Positions 34,501 through 42,500 of a stretch of DNA of 50,813 nucleotides are shown one piece after another. Location of the stretch: positions 1-50,813 of the forward strand of contig JAJYHY010000009.1 of NCBI GenBank assembly GCA_021784555.1. Reading direction: 5' to 3'. Origin of the DNA: a bacterium (GTDB taxonomy: Bacteria; Verrucomicrobiota; Verrucomicrobiia; Limisphaerales; UBA8199). The translations under genes and the position numbers were made by a program. Numbering within the stretch: the stretch's first letter is position 1; every line of letters begins with the position of its first letter. Below the pieces are notes generated by a model. The model did no database searches. It had not been told where the DNA came from and saw only the letters and a list, made by a program, of their open reading frames with translations.

Positions 34501-37500
34501 AGGTTCCCACTCCGCACTTCGGCCGGCCGGGCATTGTCGCACGCCCCAACCTCTGGAGCGGGAGCGAAGGATTTGCGGCTTACGACGCGCGCCCCGTAGC
34601 GCAGGTTTCCGAACCTGCTGTGTCGCCGACTTCCCAGTCGGCGGGTTCGGTGGCATCGCGCAGGCTCGCGCGTTTGGAAACCCGCGACACGAGTCGCATG
34701 TCCGGCTTGGAAGCCTTCCGTGCCATGGGACGGGGCGCGGGGCGTTCGCGGAGTGGCCCTCGACCGCTCGATCTCGGCTCAGGCGGCGGGTCGCTCGCAC
34801 AGGCGGATTTGACACTGGTCACCAACGCGTTTCCCAACAACGAACCGGCGATGGACGCTTTCGGCCAGGAATTGATGCTGCTTTATGTCGCCGATAACGG
34901 CAACACGAACAATCTCAGTTTCACCGAGATCAGGTGGACGCGGTTTGACGGCACGAACTGGAGCACGCCATTGCCCATCCAGGCGAACGCCGCGGCGCAG
35001 TTTGACCCGCAGGTTAAGTATGATGCCAACGGGAACGCCCTCGCGGTCTGGGACGAGGTCAACGACCCGAATTTCGACCAGACCAACCTGACTGCACTGG
35101 CGGCGGACATGGAGGTCTATTGGTCTTGGTGGGACCGCGCCAGCGGCACATGGTCCAGGCCTGCGGCTTTGACGGCAAACAATTATCTCGATCACGCGCC
35201 GCTGCTGTGCGGTCCCATGTCCGACGGCAGCCTGCTGCTTACCTGGGTTGCCAATGCGTCCAATTTGTTGATGGGCACGAACGGCGCGGGCAGCCAAGTG
35301 TTCTGGTCGCAGTGGAATCCAGCGAGCCAGGCCTGGTCAACGCCACAGACGTTGATTGGCGGCGTGACGTATCAGTTATCGCAATCATTGTCAGGCGCCG
35401 GCAACCTGGCGGTCTATGCGTGGTCGCAGGACACGGTGGGGACACTGACCAATCCCCCGGACGACCAGGTATTCTATTCCGTGTGGACCAACGGTGTTTG
35501 GGGGGCAACGACGGCGTTCGAGGCCAACACGTTGGGGAACCGGAATGCCCGCGTGGCGGTTTCGCCATCGGGCGACGTGTACTGGGTTTGGCAGCAGGGC
35601 ACCAACCTGGTGATGAGCACGAACTTTTCCGCCAGCCAGACCTTGGTGCGGGCGGACTCGCAGACGGCAGGGTTTTCCGATTTTGCGATGACGCTTGGCC
35701 CGGCCGACAATCTCTTCCTCCTGTGGCAGGGCATGACCACCAACGGTTGCCACGCGCACTACGCCGTTTATGATCCGGTGTCGGCAACATGGAGCCAGGA
35801 CGAACTGTTGCGTGATGATCCGCCGCTGGAGCGGTCGTTTGCACCGGTATGGGATAGCGCGGGCAATCTTACAGTCGCTTACGACGTGGTGGACGTGTTT
35901 GACACCAACATCACGGCGACTCTGAACGGTGGAACGGTTGTCACCATTACTAACGTGCCGCAGCCAGGGGAAGTGGACATCGCGGTCACCAAGCGCGCCT
36001 TGATCAAGGATTTGGCCCTGCTCCCGGGTGGCTTTACGGCAAAAGGCAACAATTATTTGCAAGGCGACGCGGTGACGCTGACCGCAAACGTGCAAAATCT
36101 GGGCGACCTGGGAATGAGCAACGTGGTGGTCAGTTTCTACGATGGAAATCCCGATTCCGGCGGCATTCTCATCTCCAACGTGACGCTGGCCGGTTGGTTG
36201 CCCGGCGCCGCCACCGATGGGGTGGCGAGCGCCTCTTGGGTTGTGCCGGATTCGAGCGGGAACCATGTCCTATACGCGGTCGTGGACCAGACCAATGCCG
36301 CCGCCGAATTCAACCCGGGTAACAACACGCAATCGGTCAGCGTTGGCGGGACGGATTTGGCGGTGTCGCTGGTGTCCTACAACGCCTTGACGAACGGATC
36401 AGTGCGGGTGATCGCCCAGGTGCAGAATCTGGGCGCTCCGGCGGCGACCAACTCGGTTCTTGCGATCCGAAGCTATGGCCAGATTGGCGCGCCGCTGACG
36501 ACCGCACAGGTGCCGGCCTTGGACCCCGGACAGTTGGCCCAGGTGGCGCTGGATTTGCCCGTGGGCACGCAGCCGACTGGGGAGGCGACTTATCAATTGT
36601 TCGCCGATGATACCCGTATTGTGCCCGATGTGAATACCAACAACAACGTGGCGGCGTTTTCCGTGGTCCTGTGGGCTGAGGGGGTTGAGGGGATCATCAA
36701 TGTGAGCGCCTCGCCCGCGGGCGGGGGGACTCTCAGCGGCGGGGGAACCGTTACCGTGGGCAGCGAGCACACGGTGGCGGCAGTGGCGAATCCGGGTTTC
36801 CAGTTTGTGGACTGGACCGAGAACGGGACGGAAGTCAGCACCAACGCCAGCTACACCTTCACCGTGAGCGATGACCGGACGCTGGTAGCCAATTTGGTAC
36901 AGGCCCCCCAAATGTGCCCGGCGGACACCGACGCCAACTCCCGGATTGTAATCAGCGAAGTGACAGCCTACGGGGCGGCCTGGAAGCGGGGGGACACTTG
37001 GGTGAACCCGCCCAATCCGATTCCGATCTCTTATGTGACGCGAGTGGGCTACCTGTGGAAAAATGGCGAGTGCTATGGATTTGACCAGAGCCAGGACCCG
37101 CCCCTGTGCTGGGTGTTGCAGCCCTGCCCTCAGGTGGTCGGTGGGGCTGGAGCGCAGGCGGCGGGCCTCGGTTCCGGTGCGGGCGCGGCGGAGGTCAACC
37201 GAGTTGGCGTCTCATCGGTGGTGCGGAGCGTCGAGGGCGCTACGGTCTCCCTTCAAGCCACCCCGGACGCGTCCGTGAGCGTGTATGCGGTGGAAGAGGA
37301 TTTGCCTGGTGGACTGACGCCGTACGACATCACGGAAGGCGGCACGTGGGATGCGGCGAACCGGAAGGTGAAGTGGGGGCCATTCTTCGACAATGCGGCC
37401 CGGACGCTGTCCTACAGTGTGAGCGGGGTGGCGGGTGTCTATCCGCTGAGCGGGGTGGCGAGCTATGACGGGGTCAACCTCGAGACAAGCGGCGGGGCGA

Positions 37501-37766
37501 CTATCGACCTGGAGTCCACCCTCAGGCTGGGCGATGTGGGGATTGGGCTGTCGGGGCAGGGCTTGACATTCACCTTCTCCACTGAGGTTGGGAGGCAGTA
37601 TTACATCGAATACACGGACAATCTCTCCCAGGGGCGGTGGCAGGTGGTGGCCGGGCCGCTGACGGGCACGGACGGGCGTATCCGGTGGACTGACGACGGA
37701 AGCAAGAGCGGAGGCGTGCCGCCTGCGTCTGGACCACGATTTTATCGGGTGCGGTCCTCGCCCTGA
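31536..37766 (+). CDS. Giant exported LamG / lectin-like / CARDB protein with module copy E
   Basis: 2076 aa from ATG 31536, chosen because a signal peptide follows directly ('MSVFAAAIGVGFVVRVAAQ'); an in-frame ATG at 31383 is possible but less likely. Domains: LamG ('DGLVAYYTFNGNAHDESGNA', 'LLFDGSDDRVEVP', about 24-245); a PA-IL/jelly-roll lectin-like region ending 'YEWANNWGSVTVTV' (about 250-412); a carboxypeptidase-regulatory domain (about 530-605); beta domains to about 1010; a 32-residue stretch encoded by a palindromic repeat (about 1021-1052); a propeller-like region with 'AVWDEV', 'VFWSQWNPASQAW' (about 1090-1475); two CARDB-like domains (about 1485-1718); an InlB-like repeat (about 1720-1788); then the module. 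Probably carbohydrate-binding and surface-associated. No catalytic residues identified. Confidence 0.88.
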   Translation: MLKMSVFAAAIGVGFVVRVAAQTSLSDGLVAYYTFNGNAHDESGNANDGTVYGASFVGPGSAQLPGGLLFDGSDDRVEVPDSASLRPAEVSVAAWVRFDSLTTARASRPGLQYLVFKKNVRSADFEGYALCKFEDPDGLDRLQFVVSSESGVQVAASSASIVRTGCLYQVVGTYDQNAVKLYVNGALEADLPAGFPPSYDSTPLMLGESGQPFEGRFEGLLADVRIYNRALSAAEADALYLAGTSLVPAQTVVVSGQACIYFAAQTAASLATAAATLNTGAAVYYFIIDAQTDGTIPPRVPISEFATSLRISASGTWGHGPTYTSEADGIDGSDTASLTPYNYFGIGLATYRLNQLVAIFLDAGGNPLGSVMGLGTGPIDVPVPTGAAQICFGMHDAYEWANNWGSVTVTVQPRSGALAAMSNVRANQRPGTRLVDVLYNLGGNGSSLSVSAAVSSDGGTTFGIPATHFSGDGVTSPTAPGAGLHIVWDAGADLGSGYFPNVVVRLSAGGSSAASGVFPVDLRGLSGGLAVSGRALDAASHQPLAGVSISLAAQNTTTLSDGTFSLADVSLASGTSLTANLSGYLPASLTVAPPPGASVAALPDILLHTTPSGNRPVVTSLNPNAEPVYISGWPITHDFTATVNWNGGTPGTVDFYANGQVVKSLTGAGPSYTVTLDSTPFSPSLAVGGNTVSVVAENGGGTASKAASVFVYDVPYPQPLPLIFPPSSFLSGSPPTVLSASATWPDPAWSTPTLSLPVIGKFGLSFQVNPHLQYNLSDGDWEVGMGDGGSGDNLTLNLGQDEVSGTLSLDASGHLSPSAGFTDTQIAVALSLGGTFQVGEFGLLDLLGPGISDIVSGVPVVGNAVSAVSIEVDAAPQIGGDLNLSFPQFQFQNATFNGSIAITANYEPELWGLGTLKAYVGGTPSLTFQVPSQPPGGFLQQAQFTAYAGLDVDTWVYKWSGEYVFLDLSWPSSSQNAALQSLVTGQWIQVPTPHFGRPGIVARPNLWSGSEGFAAYDARPVAQVSEPAVSPTSQSAGSVASRRLARLETRDTSRMSGLEAFRAMGRGAGRSRSGPRPLDLGSGGGSLAQADLTLVTNAFPNNEPAMDAFGQELMLLYVADNGNTNNLSFTEIRWTRFDGTNWSTPLPIQANAAAQFDPQVKYDANGNALAVWDEVNDPNFDQTNLTALAADMEVYWSWWDRASGTWSRPAALTANNYLDHAPLLCGPMSDGSLLLTWVANASNLLMGTNGAGSQVFWSQWNPASQAWSTPQTLIGGVTYQLSQSLSGAGNLAVYAWSQDTVGTLTNPPDDQVFYSVWTNGVWGATTAFEANTLGNRNARVAVSPSGDVYWVWQQGTNLVMSTNFSASQTLVRADSQTAGFSDFAMTLGPADNLFLLWQGMTTNGCHAHYAVYDPVSATWSQDELLRDDPPLERSFAPVWDSAGNLTVAYDVVDVFDTNITATLNGGTVVTITNVPQPGEVDIAVTKRALIKDLALLPGGFTAKGNNYLQGDAVTLTANVQNLGDLGMSNVVVSFYDGNPDSGGILISNVTLAGWLPGAATDGVASASWVVPDSSGNHVLYAVVDQTNAAAEFNPGNNTQSVSVGGTDLAVSLVSYNALTNGSVRVIAQVQNLGAPAATNSVLAIRSYGQIGAPLTTAQVPALDPGQLAQVALDLPVGTQPTGEATYQLFADDTRIVPDVNTNNNVAAFSVVLWAEGVEGIINVSASPAGGGTLSGGGTVTVGSEHTVAAVANPGFQFVDWTENGTEVSTNASYTFTVSDDRTLVANLVQAPQMCPADTDANSRIVISEVTAYGAAWKRGDTWVNPPNPIPISYVTRVGYLWKNGECYGFDQSQDPPLCWVLQPCPQVVGGAGAQAAGLGSGAGAAEVNRVGVSSVVRSVEGATVSLQATPDASVSVYAVEEDLPGGLTPYDITEGGTWDAANRKVKWGPFFDNAARTLSYSVSGVAGVYPLSGVASYDGVNLETSGGATIDLESTLRLGDVGIGLSGQGLTFTFSTEVGRQYYIEYTDNLSQGRWQVVAGPLTGTDGRIRWTDDGSKSGGVPPASGPRFYRVRSSP
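34596..34691. repeat. Partial four-hairpin repeat inside the giant gene
   Basis: It begins GTAGCGCAGGTTTCC as in the full units, has GCAGGTT/AACCTGC and GCCGACTT/AGTCGGC hairpins and a GTTTGGAAAC core, and lacks the last hairpin. It is translated in frame between two normal domains. Confidence 0.75.
36915..37766 (+). repeat. Shared C-terminal module, copy E
   Basis: 283 codons plus stop from CPADTDAN. The last conserved cysteine is replaced ('YYIEYTDN'). The shared 3' flank ends about 20 bp after the stop. Confidence 0.85.
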
Positions 37767-37785
37767 GGCCCAGGCCAGATGAACG

Positions 37786-37938
37786 AGCAGCAAGAATGGC
37801 GAACGTAATCAACGTCAACGCCAAGAATGTCAAAGGAGCCAAAGAGCACCAGAGCCACTCCGAACATAACGCGTACAGCACCGCCAGGGCGCTTCCAGAT
37901 ATCAAGAATAGGCTCGTCCACCCGACTCTTGTGATCAC
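37786..37938 (-). pseudogene. Remnant of a small membrane protein cut at the module edge
   Basis: From GTG 37938 on the minus strand, 51 codons encode a strongly hydrophobic peptide with two likely transmembrane helices ('SLFLISGSALAVLYALCS', 'LAPLTFLALTLITFAILAA'). The hydrophobic character stops at about 37785, where the antisense of the module flank begins. The family is unknown. It looks like the start of a gene whose 3' part was replaced by the arriving module copy. Confidence 0.45.
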
Positions 37939-38114
37939 AATACAGGGCGGTTCGGCAAGATACTGCCCGCAACCGGGCGTGATACATGAGTGACCCAGAT
38001 AGCCCTAATCAAGATTTCCCCATTCTTTCTGTGCTCGGAGGTTTTCGCTGCCCCAGGGGGGGGCAGCAACCGCTCAACCTTCCGCCGGAGAGCAATCCCA
38101 TGCCGCTCCGCTGA
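37939..38114. other. Intergenic with a GC-rich stem-loop
   Basis: GCTGCCCC (38047-38054) pairs with GGGGCAGC (38060-38067) over the loop AGGGG. It lies downstream of the LuxR-type gene end, so it could help end that transcript, but no U-run follows on either strand, so it is not a standard intrinsic terminator. No gene is seen. Confidence 0.4.
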
Positions 38115-39206
38115 TCAGTGTAGATGCGTTGACGGGTGGGGCCGCGGATTCAATAGGCTCAACGTGGCAGCCAGCCGCGTCTCGACACCCAGTTTCGCGT
38201 AAATGCGCTCCAGGTGCTTTTCGACGGTGCGCGGGGCTGTCCCCGTAATGGCCGCAATCTGGGCGTTGGACTTGCCCCGGGTCAGCCAGACGCACACTTC
38301 CGCCTCCTTTGGGGTCAATCCGAAGGAAATCATTTGAGCCGGTGCAGGGCCAAATCGTTCTTCGTCCAAACGGAGCATCATTTCACCGGGAGATCGCCCC
38401 GGCAGCGGCTGGACGCGCAACTCACCCTCGTCGCGCTGGATCACCAGCGGTTCCAAGTCACTGGCTAGCGGCGTCAAACCTCTTTGGCAGTATTTGGTCG
38501 CCCAGCGCGCCAATTTGTCGGGCAGCGGCCGGCCGGCCTCCGAGCCTGGGAAATACCTGGCGAGCAACCGTCGCGCGCGTCCCGAAATCCAAACGGGCTG
38601 ACCCCGGTGCAACACGATGAGGGCGGCGTCGGACTGCTCCAAGGCGGCGCGGCAACTCTCGGCCCTCTGCCGGAACCGTGTGAAAAGTTCCGCGTTGCGC
38701 TGGGCTCGGAGCACGTGCGGGCGCAGCGCCGTCAAAAGCTGCCGCTCTTCCTCGGTGAAGTCCTTCCCGCTTCGGTTCAATGCGAGGCCCGTCACCTGGC
38801 AAAATGAAGACCGCATCGAGAACGCCATCTGGTAAGGCAGTCCCAAGGGGCGGAAGAATTCACAGTAAATGCCCGTGCGGCGAAACTGCCGCTGCGTTAT
38901 CAGGTCGGTGATCTTGAGGACGCGCGCATCACGCGTCTGCTGATGATGCCGGATGAGGGGATGCTCGCCGGCGTGTGCCCGAAAGTGGCGCATCCATCGG
39001 TCCTTCTGAATTTCGGCCGGGATGGTCACCGCCAGTGCCCATGGGCGCCGCAGATCGACTTCGGTGTAACCGATCGCTTCGACCGGGAACAACCGCTCGA
39101 CCGCGCGCAGCAAGTGCCCCGGAAAATCCTCGGCGCGCACCGGGCGGTAAAGCTCCGGCAGCATCGCCAGCAGCCGTTCCGCGGCGTTTCCGCTCAATGG
39201 GCTCAT
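38115..39206 (-). CDS. LuxR-type transcriptional regulator
   Basis: 363 aa from ATG 39206 (minus strand). This start is preferred because the upstream frame runs through an inverted repeat and is not protein-like. An N-terminal sensor-like domain of about 280 residues ('PGHLLRAVERLFPVEAIGYT', 'YCEFFRPLGLPYQMAFSM', 'GLALNRSGKDFTEEERQLL') precedes a C-terminal LuxR/GerE helix-turn-helix ('LTPKEAEVCVWLTRGKSNAQ', 'GTAPRTVEKHLERIYAKLGV'). The family binds DNA through this domain; the ligand is unknown and there is no receiver Asp motif, so it is not an ordinary response regulator. It is divergent from the giant NHL gene across 294 bp, so it may control that gene (inference). Confidence 0.85.
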   Translation of the reverse strand: MSPLSGNAAERLLAMLPELYRPVRAEDFPGHLLRAVERLFPVEAIGYTEVDLRRPWALAVTIPAEIQKDRWMRHFRAHAGEHPLIRHHQQTRDARVLKITDLITQRQFRRTGIYCEFFRPLGLPYQMAFSMRSSFCQVTGLALNRSGKDFTEEERQLLTALRPHVLRAQRNAELFTRFRQRAESCRAALEQSDAALIVLHRGQPVWISGRARRLLARYFPGSEAGRPLPDKLARWATKYCQRGLTPLASDLEPLVIQRDEGELRVQPLPGRSPGEMMLRLDEERFGPAPAQMISFGLTPKEAEVCVWLTRGKSNAQIAAITGTAPRTVEKHLERIYAKLGVETRLAATLSLLNPRPHPSTHLH

Positions 39207-39230
39207 GACGAAATCATGCGGCCGTCGGGG

Positions 39231-39300
39231 CGGGGTTAGTCCTGCACCTTTTTCCGCCACTTCCCCTCCTTGACCGCGGAAAAAGTGAGGACTGACCCCG
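39231..39300. repeat. Inverted repeat (REP-like) in the divergent intergenic region
   Basis: Arms CGGGGT(T)AGTCCTGCACC(TTTTTCC) at 39231-39255 and GGAAAAAGTGAGGACTGACC(CCG) at 39278-39300 are reverse complements apart from one mismatch and a 2-nt gap; the loop is about 22 nt. The GAGGACTGACCCC sequence recalls REP elements mobilised by RAYT transposases (from memory). No transposase gene is in this window. Positions 39301-39500 hold no gene; a promoter for the gene at 39501 should lie here but none is clear. Confidence 0.65.
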
Positions 39301-39500
39301 CGCCCGTACGTGGGTTTACGTATTGCCAAGCAATCACACACCAGAGTATAAGCATCCGACATGTTCATGACAAGCACAACCTGTTGGCTTTGGCCAGTCC
39401 GGCCAGCGATGGCGGAAACCGAGCGCGACAGGTATCCCTTCTCCCGGCGCATTACAGGCAAAGAGTTCGGAGTTCCAAACCACCCGGAAGATTCACGCCC

Positions 39501-42500
39501 ATGAAAACGATGAAACCGTGGTTCAGACGCGTTCGGACCCGCTCCGGCGAACGGGAAGGCCATCCTGAATCGCAAATCGCCCGCTCATGTTGGATTGGTT
39601 GTGATCTGAAGTCTAAACTCGCTGTTCTCGTCACCACCCTTCTCCTGACCGCGAGCGCCGCCCGGGCACAAAACTACCACTGGACGACGATCGCGGGGCA
39701 GGACGTTTTTGGCATCAGCGATGGCGTGGGTGGCGTGGCGCGCTTCGACCAGCCGCAGGGCATCGCCGTGGACGGCGTCGGCGATATTTTCGTGGCCGAC
39801 GGCAGCACCGTCCGCGAGATGACGCAGCGAATGACGACGTTGGGGAGCGAATGGCTGGTGACGACCATCGCGGGCGCGCCGGATGTTAGAGGGACCAACG
39901 ATGGTCCGGGCATCACGGCGCGCTTCGGTGCCCTGGTGGCCGTGGCCACGGACCCCCAGGGAAACGTCTATGTGGCCGATTTTGGCAATGACGTCATCCG
40001 CAAGCTGGCGGGGGCGGGGACCAACTGGGTGGTCAGCACGATCGCCGGTGAGGACGGTGTCGGGGGCGACGTGGACGGCGTGGGCAGCGGGGCGGAATTA
40101 GACGCTCTGCGTGGCTTGGCGGCGGACGATGCCGACGATCTTTATGTCTTGGAGGGCACCGGCAAGGTCCGCTTTCTCACCCCGGCGGGCGCCAACTGGG
40201 TGGTGAGCACGCTGCCGGCCCTCCCCTCAGACTTCACTGGAGGCTCTTCACAGGGGGAGGGTCCTTCCAGCATCGCGGTGGATGGCGGCGGCAACGTTTA
40301 TGTGCTGGGCGGCACTCCTGCGCCCACCGGCGACTACCTCACCACGATTTGTGCGCTGGCGCCCGGCGCCACCAACTGGGTGGCGGGCACGGTGACCAGC
40401 TTCAACCCTACCCTTGACTGGGACTACGGCTTGGCGGCGGATGAATCGGGCAGGCTTTTCCTGGCCAAAGGTTCCGCGATATTGGAGTTAACAAAGAGCG
40501 GGACAAGCTGGTCGGCCGGGCCAATCGCGGGGTCGCCTACGGGCACAGGCACCTCCGATGGAACGAACCAGGCGGCACGGTTCGCGCAGCTCAATGCCAT
40601 CGCGGCCGATGCCGGAGGCAGCCTCTACGTGGCAGATTCTGGGTACGGGGTCTCTCAGCCCGTCTCGACGATCCGCCGCATCACCCCTATGGGCACGAAT
40701 TGGGTGGTGGCCACGCTGGCGGGCTCCAGTTCATTTCTGGCCACCTCGTGCGCCGACGGCACCAACCAGGCGACTACCTTCTCCAGCCCGACAGGCATTG
40801 CCATGGACGGCGCCGGCAACTTGTATGTGGCCGACAGCGGAAACGCCGCCATCCGCCTGCTCACGCCGCAGCCGGGATTCGAGGGCACCGACTGGGTTGT
40901 CCGAACGATAGCCGGCGGGCCGCTGAACCTGGGCGCTGGAGGGCCGGGTATCCCAGGCGGCGCGCCGCCCTTTGTGAAGCCCGTTGGCACCGCGGTGGAC
41001 GCTGCCGGCAACGTCTTCGTGGCGGACGCCGGCAACCACACCATCAACATGCTTAGGCCGTCGGGGACAAACTGGCTGGTTTGCCCGGTCGCCGGAAAAC
41101 CCGGTGTGCCGGCTTTGAAATACACCGGACACTGGGATGGCACGAACCAAGGCGCGCTCTTCCGCTACCCGCACGGCATCGGCGTCAACCAAATCGGCGA
41201 CGTGTTCGTGCAGGACGAAATCGGGCTTCGCCTCATCACGCCCCAGGTCATGGCCGGGGTCACCAATTGGGTGGTCACGACCATCCTCACCAACAGCTTT
41301 GCCAACGGATTGGCCGTGGACCAGTCCGGCAACGTCTTCCTCTTGGAATCAGCGGATGCCACGCTGCTCAAGGTCTCATTGCAAAACGGGCGATGGGTCT
41401 CCGATGCCATTGCCGCGGCAGCGGTGGACACCAATTATGTCGGTCGTGACAGCCTGGCCGTTGACAGCGCGGGGAACATTTATGTAGGCAACGTGAGCAC
41501 TGCGGGCACCCTGGACCAATCGAGTGTGGTCGAGGTCAGCCCGGTGGGAGGAGGTTGGGTGTCCAGCACGATTGCCGGGTCTTGGGTCGATACGGGCCCG
41601 GAGAATGGGGTCCAGGATTACCACGTACTGACCGGATTCGAAATGAACCCTCCACCGCCGCTCGGCCTGGCGGTTGGCGATGACGGGACGGTCTTTGTCG
41701 CCAACGCGGGTAACAACATCATCCAGGAGATCTCGCCCCTGGGAACCGAGCGATTGGTCCGGACGATCGCCGGATTCGCGACCGACAACCAGTCCGCCTT
41801 GCCCACCCCCTATCTCACTCCTGGCACGCTCAACGGCCCAGCCACGGCCGCCCCCATGTTCGGGTATTTGGCCGGCCTGGCCGTGGACAACCACGGCAAC
41901 CTCATCGCGGCGGACGAGAGCGACGGCACGATTCGCAAGCTGACCCCGGTGCTCAGCGCCGCCGGAACCAATTGGATGGTGACGACCCTCGCGGGCCAAA
42001 CCCTCATGGCCGGCTTCGTGGACGGCATCAACATGCCTGGACTCATCTCGGGATTGGGCGGGACCAACAGCGGCGTGCTCTTCGGCAATCCCGTCGGTGC
42101 GGTGGTGGATAAGGCGGGCGATATTTTCGAGGCGGACCAAGGCAACGCCGCAATCCGCGAATTGATGCCTTCGGGAACGAACTGGGTGGTCATGACGATC
42201 GCGGGGGGCAGTGTCGGCAGGGGTAACCCCACCGATGGCACCAATGAAAGCGCGGCCTTTGGCACCCTGACGGGGATTGCCATCGGCCGCTCCGGCAACC
42301 TCTACGTGGCCGATAACCAGGTGTGGGGTCCCTGGTATTCGGCCGAATATACCAATGCTATTCGACGTATCAGTCGCGTGGGAACCAATTGGGTGACCAC
42401 GACACTCGCGTCCTGGCAGGCGAACAATAATGGAAATCCGATCCCTTGGGATATCGCGGTGGACGGCGGGGGCAACCTGTACCTGACCGATGGCGGCACC

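Noticed and set aside
38047-38067. Intrinsic terminator after the LuxR-type gene
   Set aside because: The stem-loop is good, but no run of T follows on either strand; it is kept only as a stem-loop within the intergenic entry.
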